From an uncultured Bacilli bacterium (GTDB taxonomy: Bacteria; Bacillota_I; Bacilli_A; RF39; UBA660), in NCBI GenBank assembly GCA_934131175.1, contig CAKOZD010000019.1, forward strand, positions 1 through 28,283: 28,283 bases of DNA, in the 5' to 3' direction. Within the stretch, counting starts at the first letter, position 1. Each line of letters begins with the position of its first letter. The notes under the pieces were generated by a model. The model was not told where the DNA came from. It was given only the letters and a program-made list of their open reading frames with translations, and ran no database searches. The translations under genes and the position numbers were made by a program. This document shows positions 7,861 through 14,816 of the stretch, piece by piece.

Positions 7861-8392
7861 TTACGGACTTTTTTTTAAAATAATAATTTTTTAATTTAAA
7901 TTGACTTTCTAAACTGTCAAATACCTCTTTTTTATAGTCATTAACTTTATAGTATTTTAACATATTGTCAGTAACATAATTATTGGAAATAACATTACTT
8001 TTTATATTCTCATTTAAAAGGTATGTAACATAGTTATCATCATCAAGAATTGTATAACCACAATATCTTTTGTTTTTAAATAAATAATATACTGAATCTA
8101 ATTGATTTGAATAAAGTAGAATTACTGGTGATTTTACAATTATCTTTCTTATTGTATCTAAGTTTAATCCTAAATTCAATAATTCTTTTTTTAGTTTTTC
8201 ACAATTTTCAAAAGAAAAAACATCTAATGATTGGTTTTTATTAGCTAAATTTTCATTATATTTATATGCTTTAGCTAAATTTAAAATTAGATCTTTTATT
8301 TGTTCTGTATTCAAACCAAATACAAAATGAAGATTTATAGATATATTTTCTACGTTGGAAGATATATATTCTATTACTTTTTTTTCTTTCAT
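7853..8392 (-). CDS. Unknown protein with faint mTERF-like helical repeats, coupled to HipA-like kinase
   Basis: The protein has 179 residues, is soluble and mostly helical. Two segments (FVFGLNTEQIKDLILNLAKAY, then LLNLGLNLDTIRKIIVKSP) follow the pattern lGl....i..ii...P, which resembles mTERF nucleic-acid-binding repeats. The match is by eye only. The C-terminus is basic (KLKNYYFKKKSVKR). Its ATG overlaps the TGA of the upstream HipA-like gene (ATGA), so translation is coupled and the two products probably act together. If the kinase is a toxin or signalling enzyme, this could be its substrate, antidote or partner; this is inference. Confidence 0.7.
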   Translation of the reverse strand: MKEKKVIEYISSNVENISINLHFVFGLNTEQIKDLILNLAKAYKYNENLANKNQSLDVFSFENCEKLKKELLNLGLNLDTIRKIIVKSPVILLYSNQLDSVYYLFKNKRYCGYTILDDDNYVTYLLNENIKSNVISNNYVTDNMLKYYKVNDYKKEVFDSLESQFKLKNYYFKKKSVKR

Positions 8393-9651
8393 CTTACTTT
8401 TCCCCCTTCAGCATATGTTTCATTAATCATTTTTATATTATTAAATATAACAACTTTTACAATTTTCTTTACATCATCTGGTACTTTTATTCCTGTTTGT
8501 TTTTCTATTTCCTCATATATTTCATCAAGCGTTATTTCATCTATAGAATTTGCAAAAGCTTGAAGTTTTTTATTAAATATTTCATCAGAATTAAGAATAA
8601 ATTTTTGTAGCATTTTTTTATTTTTAGTTTTTTCTTCTACATCACTTAAATCTACTTTTAAACCTGAATTACTATGATTAATTGTTGATTCAAGTAATCT
8701 CTTAATATTTTTCTTCTTGTTTTCACGTATATTTTTATCTTGTAAGTCATTATCATATGAGACAATATTCTTTATTGCTTTTTCTCTATTTAAACTACAT
8801 ATTCCTGAATTATCATATAAAGGACATAATCTTATAGTTTTATCTTCATGATTTAATATTATTGACCAATTTTCTGCATGTCTATCGCTTTGAGACGTTA
8901 TTATATCAAAAACAAACATATTAATCAAGTTATTCATTTCATTCTCAATATCGATATTATAATTGTTTATACTACTATATATTTCTAATATATTCCATAT
9001 ATCATATAGGTTATTGGCTTTTACTATACCGCCTTTCATTTCAAGAAAATCATTATTATAAATATTATTATAACTTTCTAAATATTCATATATTTTATCT
9101 ATTTCTGCAAAATCAATGTCATTACTATTAAATTTATCTTTTATAATGTCAAAGTTGTTATCATTTATATCATTTACTAAGTATAATAGTTTTTTTCTTA
9201 ATTCTAATTGTTGTTCTTTTGAAAGGTTAGAAAATTCATTTATGTTTCTTGCATTGTATTTTTCTTTTATTTTTTCATATTCTATCATTGCATCGTTTAC
9301 TGGTTGTATATATTCTTTGTAGACTTTGTTCATTATTTCTTGACCAGAAATCAATTCTTCATTTGTATTATCCTCTATAAGGCTTTCTGTTATAACGCCA
9401 ATATTTCCATTATGGATTGCAAGATCATATTTTGCACACTTGATATTTAATTTATTTGCTAATTTAGATGCAATCATTTCTGCGTAATCTTCATATGTAA
9501 ATTGGTATACATCTTTATACATATATTTATAATTATTAAACCAAAACTTATTAAGCCTAGCTCCTCGTTGTTCTTCTTCATCTTCTACTATATTTCCGTT
9601 TTCTATTTCTGTATCTATATCAATTCTTCCGTCTTTTCTAATAAAGTCCAT
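8389..9651 (-). CDS. HipA/PI3K-fold kinase-like protein
   Basis: The protein has 420 residues. Residues ~30-90 (RGARLNKFWFNNYKYMYKD, YAEMIASKLANKLNI, YDLAIHNGNIGVITES) match the N-lobe pattern of HipA/CtkA-type kinases. Near residue 262 it has SQSDRHAENW, which matches the catalytic D-R-H-x-x-N loop, and LCPLYDNSGI follows as the metal-binding D. HipA family members phosphorylate serine in targets such as glutamyl-tRNA synthetase and can drive growth arrest. This protein lacks an obvious adjacent HipB-type HTH partner. Instead it overlaps by ATGA with the gene at 7853. The start has a GGAGGG site, and the stop is TGA, which supports the standard code. Family assignment is moderately sure; the substrate is unknown. 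Confidence 0.72.
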   Translation of the reverse strand: MDFIRKDGRIDIDTEIENGNIVEDEEEQRGARLNKFWFNNYKYMYKDVYQFTYEDYAEMIASKLANKLNIKCAKYDLAIHNGNIGVITESLIEDNTNEELISGQEIMNKVYKEYIQPVNDAMIEYEKIKEKYNARNINEFSNLSKEQQLELRKKLLYLVNDINDNNFDIIKDKFNSNDIDFAEIDKIYEYLESYNNIYNNDFLEMKGGIVKANNLYDIWNILEIYSSINNYNIDIENEMNNLINMFVFDIITSQSDRHAENWSIILNHEDKTIRLCPLYDNSGICSLNREKAIKNIVSYDNDLQDKNIRENKKKNIKRLLESTINHSNSGLKVDLSDVEEKTKNKKMLQKFILNSDEIFNKKLQAFANSIDEITLDEIYEEIEKQTGIKVPDDVKKIVKVVIFNNIKMINETYAEGGKVR

Positions 9652-9693
9652 ATTCCCTCCACGCTAGATTTTTTTCAATCTTATTTGTTGCTT

Positions 9694-9722
9694 ATTATAT
9701 ATTTTTATCTATATAAGTATAA
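9694..9722 (-). promoter_or_regulatory. Possible promoter of the HipA-like pair
   Basis: TATAAT (9694-9699) with a weak TTATAC (9717-9722) 17 bp upstream, on the minus strand, 43 bases before the start codon. Confidence 0.4.
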
Positions 9723-9770
9723 CATAGTTATTAATATAAATACTACAATTTTCATGATTTAAAAACTCCT

Positions 9771-9814
9771 ATTAAAATTAAAAAGTAGTTTAAACTTATT
9801 GTTTTAAACTACTT
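9771..9814 (-). terminator. Terminator of the GH25 gene
   Basis: A 12-bp perfect stem, AAGTAGTTTAAA (9783-9794) with TTTAAACTACTT (9803-9814), is followed by a T-rich tail on the minus strand. It overlaps the stop codon. Confidence 0.85.
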
Positions 9815-11062
9815 CTTTGTATAACCCTTTTTCTTCTTTTTACCCTTTATTATTCCAAATGCTCCTGCACCAACTAATAGAGCTGATGCTAGATGGATAT
9901 CCCAAGATGATAGACTTTCACTCTCTATGCCAGTAACAATTGTTTTATTTGTTATATGAGGCTTTGTATAGTCTATTTTTGAATAATCTACATCGATATA
10001 TCCTGAACTGTTTCCTCCTGCTGATCCAGTTCCTGCTTCACTAGCTTGCTGCATTACTACATCGTCTCTATTCCATGCATATAATTCACTACCGCTTGGT
10101 GACTCTACTTGATCATATGATGTAGGAACGCTATATTTTTCACCATAGGCATACCATAGCGAATATTCATTATATAGTGACTCGTCAATTGAATTATGTA
10201 TTTTATTTGCAATTGATCCACTTGCATAAATTCCTGGAACATATCCTGCTTCGACTATTTTTTTATACCATGTTTCCAATATTATTTTTAAATCACTGTC
10301 TTTTATTCCTTCTGTTTTATCTTTTTCCAAGTCAATGTATATTGGGTAATCGACTTGTTTGTATGAGGCTTGCTCTATTGCAAGTGCTGCTTCTTGCTCT
10401 ACTTGTTTTCTTATGTCATCTTCATTTAGTCTTGAATCAGCAGTATTTATAACATAAATTCCTATTGGAATATTGTTTTGTGCTGCAGATGATGCAAAAC
10501 TTTCATATTTTGGATCTTTAGTCGTTCCTTCTCCAGCCTTTAAAATTAAATATTGAAACTGTTTAGCCATATCTTCCCAATTTGATACAGTGTTATATGC
10601 AGATATGTCAGCACCCCTTAATAATTCTTCACTTTTTTCATATTCAACCTTTTCTGAATCATTTATTGACTTTGCTTTTGCTGTTGTTGATGGGATATAT
10701 AATTTTTGACCATCAGATAAGTTTTTATCGAAAATTAAATCTCTAATTGAATAGTCTTGTAAGAGAGAGGGAAAATGGCGTATATTATTGTAATATAAAA
10801 TATCGTCTACACTCATTCCAGTTGTTAATGCAATCTCATCTAAGCTGTCTCCTTTATGATATGTGTAAGTTGCATCTTCTCTAAATCTGTCTTTGTTATT
10901 TAAATCTTTATCTTTAATTACTTTTGCTAAATCTAATTCTTCATTTTTTTTGTGTATTTTTTTGTTTTCTACATAATAATTGTAGTTTCCATCATAAGAA
11001 ATTGTATCGTTTTCTTTTATTACTAAAGCGTCATAGTCGTCTATTCCTAAATTATCTTTCAT
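9809..11062 (-). CDS. GH25 lysozyme with LysM and C-terminal membrane anchor (3' part of a frameshifted gene)
   Basis: The frame encodes 417 residues from an ATG at 11062. That ATG has no ribosome site, and the frame stays open upstream to about 11110, where it joins the preceding frame. Residues ~62-125 are a LysM domain (TYTYHKGDSLDEIALTTGMS ... SDGQKLYIP). Residues ~147-370 are a GH25 lysozyme barrel: RGADISAYN, FQYLILKAGEGTT, the catalytic-type YPIYIDLEKD, VPGIYASGS and IDVDYSKID. The end (LASALLVGAGAFGIIKGKKKKK) is one membrane segment with a basic tail. GH25 enzymes cut the beta-1,4 MurNAc-GlcNAc bond. Read with the gene at 11067..11624, the intact protein would be about 605 residues. 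Alone, this half lacks an export signal. Confidence 0.88.
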   Translation of the reverse strand: MKDNLGIDDYDALVIKENDTISYDGNYNYYVENKKIHKKNEELDLAKVIKDKDLNNKDRFREDATYTYHKGDSLDEIALTTGMSVDDILYYNNIRHFPSLLQDYSIRDLIFDKNLSDGQKLYIPSTTAKAKSINDSEKVEYEKSEELLRGADISAYNTVSNWEDMAKQFQYLILKAGEGTTKDPKYESFASSAAQNNIPIGIYVINTADSRLNEDDIRKQVEQEAALAIEQASYKQVDYPIYIDLEKDKTEGIKDSDLKIILETWYKKIVEAGYVPGIYASGSIANKIHNSIDESLYNEYSLWYAYGEKYSVPTSYDQVESPSGSELYAWNRDDVVMQQASEAGTGSAGGNSSGYIDVDYSKIDYTKPHITNKTIVTGIESESLSSWDIHLASALLVGAGAFGIIKGKKKKKGYTKK

Positions 11063-11066
11063 TAAT

Positions 11067-11624
11067 TTAAGATTTGTATCTTTTCCAGTAACCCCTACAA
11101 TATATATTATTAGCTGTGCATTTTTCTAAAAATGAAGTTATTAAATTTCTTTTTCTTGAATTATCTAAGCTGCTATTTTGAACAATTTTATCAATATTTA
11201 AATATACTGGTAATTCTGTTTCGTAGTCTTTCATTATGTCTTTCAAATATAAAACTTCTTTTAATATTTCACCTTCAGTATCTGCATTTGTTGAAATAAT
11301 TAAACCATTATCTATATCTTTTTTATCACAATATTTTAACTTATAATTTGTAAGTAATTTAGATACTTTTAAATTTTTGTAACTTCCTACGTCTAAAATA
11401 ACAAAGTCATTTCCATCAATGTCATATTCAAAGTTTGGTATAACATTTGTGTAGCCGATACTTTCACCTTTTGGTGTTGAAACTTTACTACTTGATATTC
11501 CGGATGCTGTAAGTCCAATAACACCTGCCACTGCAATAGGTAACACTCTTGTTAATAACATTTTCTGGTTATTTTTAAGAAAGTCTTTGCATTTTTGACT
11601 GAGATTTAAATCTTTAATTTTCAT
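11067..11624 (-). CDS. N-terminal half of the same wall hydrolase: signal anchor plus degenerate GH25 domain
   Basis: The frame encodes 185 residues. A basic N-terminus and hydrophobic residues ~26-44 (RVLPIAVAGVIGLTASGI) form a signal anchor. Residues ~74-170 align by eye with the GH25 barrel of the downstream frame (FVILDVGSY, GLIISTNADTEGEI, LPVYLNIDKI, LITSFLEKCTANNIY). The catalytic D-L-E has become N-I-D, so this copy is probably inactive and may only bind glycan. The last residues (CRGYWKRYKS) look out of frame: one frame over, the DNA reads VGVTGKDTNLKLMKDN and runs into the next frame. A strong ribosome site (GAAGGAGAAG) and a promoter precede it. The pair is one gene interrupted by a frameshift or a slippage switch. 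Confidence 0.85.
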   Translation of the reverse strand: MKIKDLNLSQKCKDFLKNNQKMLLTRVLPIAVAGVIGLTASGISSSKVSTPKGESIGYTNVIPNFEYDIDGNDFVILDVGSYKNLKVSKLLTNYKLKYCDKKDIDNGLIISTNADTEGEILKEVLYLKDIMKDYETELPVYLNIDKIVQNSSLDNSRKRNLITSFLEKCTANNIYCRGYWKRYKS

Positions 11625-11648
11625 AAAACTTCTCCTTCAACGCTGTCT

Positions 11649-11677
11649 ATACTAGCATCATAGGTTTATAAAGTCAA
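11649..11677 (-). promoter_or_regulatory. Promoter of the GH25 gene
   Basis: TTGACT (11672-11677), 17 bp, TAGTAT (11649-11654), on the minus strand, 25 bases before the start codon. Confidence 0.7.
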
Positions 11678-11715
11678 TTTATTTTGCTTATTTTATATAT
11701 AAGAATTATTTATAT

Positions 11716-12516
11716 CTATTTAAAAAAGTTTCTTTTGCTAAATGGAGATGTAATAAAGCGAATTGTGGCTCTTTTATTTGTTAACCATGCAAATTTTACA
11801 TTATTCTTTTTATTGTTTATTATTTTGTCAACCATGAAGTTTGCAATTGTTTCTGGATAATCTCCTAAAATATTATAGACTTTTTTAGTTTTTTCATCTA
11901 ATTCAATGTGTTCTCCATCTCCTAATGATGTATTTATAAAATTAGTAATCATGATGCCTGGAGTTATTTTTCCAATGCAAACATTACATTTTTTATCTTC
12001 TACTTCGTGTGCAAGTGATTCTGTAAAATATGTTACTGCTCTTTTTGATGTACCATATAGTGATAAACCTGTTATTGTAGCATCATTACTTCCATGTCCT
12101 TCTACGTTATATAATTGACCATGATGTTGTTTAATCATTATAGGAAGTATTTTATTAGAACAAAGAATTGTTCCTTTTAAATCTACATCGATTAGTCTAT
12201 CAATTGTTTTTACATCTAATTCCCAGATTGGCTTATTTGGTTGATTAACACCAGCATTATTTATCCAAATATCAATTTTACTAGTCTCTTTTAATACTTC
12301 ATTAATTAGATTTTCTACATCACTTTCTTTAGTTATATCTGCTTTAATCGCTAATACTTTTCCTTTAAACGATAAACTTTCTAGTTCAAATTTAGCTTTT
12401 TCTATGCTTTCTTCATTCATATCACAAATTACGACATTATAATTTCTTTGTCTAAATAATTTTAACATTTCGAATCCAAACCCTCTTGCGCTTCCAGTAA
12501 TAACTACTGTTTCCAT
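11716..12516 (-). CDS. Short-chain dehydrogenase/reductase (SDR)
   Basis: The 266-residue protein is a classical SDR. It has the cofactor motif TGSARGFG at 7-14, the N86-N-A-G motif, and the catalytic set S143, Y154 and K158 (GHGSNDATITG, then YGTSK). D32 after the second strand (VVICDMNEES) suggests NAD(H) preference. The substrate cannot be read from sequence. The sequence around GHGS and YGTSK loosely recalls the chlorophyll b reductase-like SDR branch, which in bacteria is of unknown function. The C-terminus is basic (TSPFSKRNFFK). It appears to be a stand-alone gene between the zinc-ribbon gene and the GH25 gene, with a GAGGTGA ribosome site. Confidence 0.92.
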   Translation of the reverse strand: METVVITGSARGFGFEMLKLFRQRNYNVVICDMNEESIEKAKFELESLSFKGKVLAIKADITKESDVENLINEVLKETSKIDIWINNAGVNQPNKPIWELDVKTIDRLIDVDLKGTILCSNKILPIMIKQHHGQLYNVEGHGSNDATITGLSLYGTSKRAVTYFTESLAHEVEDKKCNVCIGKITPGIMITNFINTSLGDGEHIELDEKTKKVYNILGDYPETIANFMVDKIINNKKNNVKFAWLTNKRATIRFITSPFSKRNFFK

Positions 12517-12545
12517 ATACTCACCTCTATTTTAATTTTAACATA

Positions 12546-12580
12546 ACAAGAAAAGAAAAAGAATAGAATTAATCTATTCT
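12546..12580 (-). terminator. Terminator of the zinc-ribbon gene
   Basis: An 8-bp perfect stem, AGAATAGA (12560-12567) with TCTATTCT (12573-12580), has a TTTTTCTTTTC tail on the minus strand and overlaps the stop codon. Confidence 0.75.
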
Positions 12581-13206
12581 GTAATTGTTAATTTATTAAA
12601 GAAACCATTTTTATCATAGTCCATTGACAACTCGTATTCACCATCTTCTGCAAGAGATTTTTTGATTGCTGCTATCTCATCTGGGTCTGATGTTTCTTTA
12701 TCAAGATATTTTACTGTTATTATGTGTTCTTTTTCAGTTTTATTATTAGTTACAATTTTATCTAAATAACTTTTGATAAAGAAAGTTCGCTTTGTACCAT
12801 TATATCCTGAAAAAGAACTATTAAACATTTCAACATCAAATTCATCATAATCTGATTTATTTACTATATTTGCCTTATTATTTTTTGTTATTGAACTAGA
12901 AATATTATATATAACTGATCCAATTATAGTTGCGGCAACTATAAATATTATTAAATATATTAGAGCCATCGCTGATGCTACTTTTTTAGCAGTTTTTCCA
13001 GTTTTGCTATTACTGAATGCTTTTAAATTTTCTTGCATTTGTTCACTTTGTGCTTTTAAAACACCTTTTGTATAATTATATGCTTTACTATATTCATCAT
13101 CAACTTTGAATGTAGTATTACAATACTTACATGTTGCTTCAGTTTTTCCTTCTTCTAATTCAATTTTCGCACCACAATTTTTACATTTTAATTCTTTTAA
13201 TTCCAT
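12574..13206 (-). CDS. Zinc-ribbon membrane protein of unknown function
   Basis: The protein has 210 residues. The N-terminus is a zinc ribbon with two CxxC knuckles (C8-K-N-C11 and C26-K-Y-C29). A helical linker follows (residues 38-75), then one hydrophobic segment (VASAMALIYLIIFIVAATIIGSVIYNI, near 76-103). The C-terminal domain of ~105 residues is probably outside the membrane and is rich in charged strands (FFIKSYLDKIV, HIITVKYLDKE). The architecture of cytoplasmic zinc ribbon, one membrane pass and external domain is common in Gram-positive hypothetical proteins. No catalytic motif is visible. It has its own extended -10 promoter and terminator. Confidence 0.82.
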   Translation of the reverse strand: MELKELKCKNCGAKIELEEGKTEATCKYCNTTFKVDDEYSKAYNYTKGVLKAQSEQMQENLKAFSNSKTGKTAKKVASAMALIYLIIFIVAATIIGSVIYNISSSITKNNKANIVNKSDYDEFDVEMFNSSFSGYNGTKRTFFIKSYLDKIVTNNKTEKEHIITVKYLDKETSDPDEIAAIKKSLAEDGEYELSMDYDKNGFFNKLTITE

Positions 13207-13234
13207 AAAATAACTACTCCTTATTTATAGTTAA

Positions 13235-13243
13235 ATTATAGCA
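13235..13243 (-). promoter_or_regulatory. Extended -10 promoter of the zinc-ribbon gene
   Basis: TGC directly precedes TATAAT (13235-13240) on the minus strand, about 29 bases before the start codon. No good -35 is present. Confidence 0.5.
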
Positions 13244-13297
13244 TGCTTCAAATAAAATATTCAATAAAAATGATTTAAGGGCTTTTCTATTTAACAA

Positions 13298-14140
13298 CTA
13301 TTCTTTTTCATATTCTGGTTGCCATGTTGTAAATTGTTTTAGAGCTTCATCTGTTCTTATATAATATCTTTCATTTTTATTTACTTTTTCTATTTCTTTC
13401 ATTTCATCATCTGTTAATTTAAAATCAAAGATATCAAAATTTTCTCTTACATGATCAACATTTTTTGTTCCAGGAATTACAATGAATCCCATTTGAGTAT
13501 GCCATCTTAATATTATTTGTGCAGGAGTTTTGTTATATTTATTTGCTAAAGAGGCAAATACTTCTTCATTCATTAAATTAGAATCTCCATGACCTAGCGG
13601 ATACCAACTCATTAATTTTATATTTTCTTTATCTAAAGTCTTTCTCAATTCATCTTGTGTAAAATAAGGATGAGCTTCTACTTGAATTACTTGTGGTTTA
13701 ATCTCGCATTTTTCTAATATTTCTTCAATGTACTTTCCTTCAAAGTTAGAAATTCCTATAGCTTTTATTTTTCCTTCTTTGTATGCTTTTTCTAGCATTC
13801 TATATCCAACCATATAATTTCCACCTGGTTGATGAATAAATAGTAAGTCAATGTAATCAACGCCAAGACGTTCTAGTGTTTCATCTACTGCATTTTCATT
13901 TTCATACTCTGTAATCCATAATTTTGTAGATAAGAAAATTCCTTTTCTGTCAACTCCTGATGCTTTTATACCTCTTCCTACTGCTCTTTCATTTGAATAT
14001 GCATTTGCTGTGTCTATTAGTCTATATCCCATTTTCAAACCTTCTCTTACAGTTACTTCTGCATCATCTGGTTTAATAAGATATGTTCCTAAACCAAAAT
14101 TTGGCATTTCAACACCATTATTTAATACTAATTTTTCCAT
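13298..14140 (-). CDS. Aldo/keto reductase
   Basis: The 280-residue protein belongs to the 2,5-diketo-gluconate reductase-like branch of the aldo/keto reductases. The catalytic tetrad is complete: D43, Y48, K73 and H103 (LIDTANAYSNE, STKLW, LLFIHQPGG). Family signatures GKIKAIGISNF, QVEAHPYF and the C-terminal NADPH-binding IPGTKNVDHVRENF are present. It reduces aldehydes or ketones with NADPH in the cytoplasm; the natural substrate is unknown. The gene begins immediately after the TetR stop, and its ribosome site (GAGGAAAA) lies inside the TetR gene end, so the two form an operon under the TetR-overlapped promoter. This suggests induction by a reactive small molecule. Confidence 0.95.
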   Translation of the reverse strand: MEKLVLNNGVEMPNFGLGTYLIKPDDAEVTVREGLKMGYRLIDTANAYSNERAVGRGIKASGVDRKGIFLSTKLWITEYENENAVDETLERLGVDYIDLLFIHQPGGNYMVGYRMLEKAYKEGKIKAIGISNFEGKYIEEILEKCEIKPQVIQVEAHPYFTQDELRKTLDKENIKLMSWYPLGHGDSNLMNEEVFASLANKYNKTPAQIILRWHTQMGFIVIPGTKNVDHVRENFDIFDFKLTDDEMKEIEKVNKNERYYIRTDEALKQFTTWQPEYEKE

Positions 14141-14722
14141 TTAATTTTCCTCCTTAATATATTTACATAGAGAATTTATTATTATTTCTGTTGTCTCATC
14201 AATTTTGGTAAGTGGATTATATTTTCCATTTGTCATACACCAATTAAGCATTTCTCCATAATTTACATTAACAATAAAATTTGCCAAAGATAAAACATTA
14301 ATATTATTTGTTAGTTCATTATTCTTTATACTAGATTCAAGTATTTGACTTATTTTCTCTATATCTGATTTTAATATACTGTTTTCTTGTTCGACAATAT
14401 TACTTGATATCCAGCTTCTACATACCTCTATTCCTTTAGAAGTAATTCTTTCTTGTAAATTCTTATTATATTCTTTTATTTTAAATTCAATACTTTCTTT
14501 TAAAAATTCATCTGCATATTTTTCTTTTGAATCATATATAAGTTCATTTACTATTCCTTCTTTATTTTTAAAATATGTATAGAATGTTCCTTTCGCAACG
14601 CATGCGTCTTTTGTAATATCTTCAACACTTGTATTATTAATTCCTTTTTTACTAATTATTTTATTTGCTGATACAATTAATTTTTTTCTTGTTTTTAATG
14701 CTTCTTCTTTTCTTGTAGCCAT
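14141..14722 (-). CDS. TetR-family transcriptional repressor
   Basis: The frame extends to 14773, but the ATG at 14722 (MATRKEEALKTRKKL) has a TAGGAGG site, and the longer frame would run through the promoter. It gives 193 residues. Residues ~8-55 form the TetR DNA-binding domain (ISKKGINNTSVEDITKDACV, AKGTFYTYFKNKEGIVNELI). The remainder is the helical ligand-binding and dimer domain. It lies directly upstream of the aldo/keto reductase in the same operon. A 6-5-6 palindrome at 14758-14774 overlaps the -35 of its own promoter, so autorepression with ligand-dependent release is likely. Confidence 0.95.
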   Translation of the reverse strand: MATRKEEALKTRKKLIVSANKIISKKGINNTSVEDITKDACVAKGTFYTYFKNKEGIVNELIYDSKEKYADEFLKESIEFKIKEYNKNLQERITSKGIEVCRSWISSNIVEQENSILKSDIEKISQILESSIKNNELTNNINVLSLANFIVNVNYGEMLNWCMTNGKYNPLTKIDETTEIIINSLCKYIKEEN

Positions 14723-14744
14723 AATAAATCCTCCTACAATTAAT

Positions 14745-14774
14745 AATATACTATTTCGTTGACTATCGGTCAAC
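14745..14774 (-). promoter_or_regulatory. Promoter and TetR operator of the TetR/aldo-keto reductase operon
   Basis: TTGACC (14768-14773), 17 bp, TATATT (14745-14750) on the minus strand. A perfect inverted repeat, GTTGAC at 14758-14763 and GTCAAC at 14769-14774 with a 5-bp spacer, covers the -35. Confidence 0.72.
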
Positions 14775-14782
14775 CAAATATT

Positions 14783-14813
14783 AAAAAAATAGATAACTTT
14801 TGTTACCTATTTT
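14783..14813 (-). terminator. Terminator of the 542-residue orphan gene
   Basis: A 12-bp stem with one G-U pair (14786-14797 with 14802-14813), a 4-base loop and a T run on the minus strand. Confidence 0.85.
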
Positions 14814-14816
14814 GAT

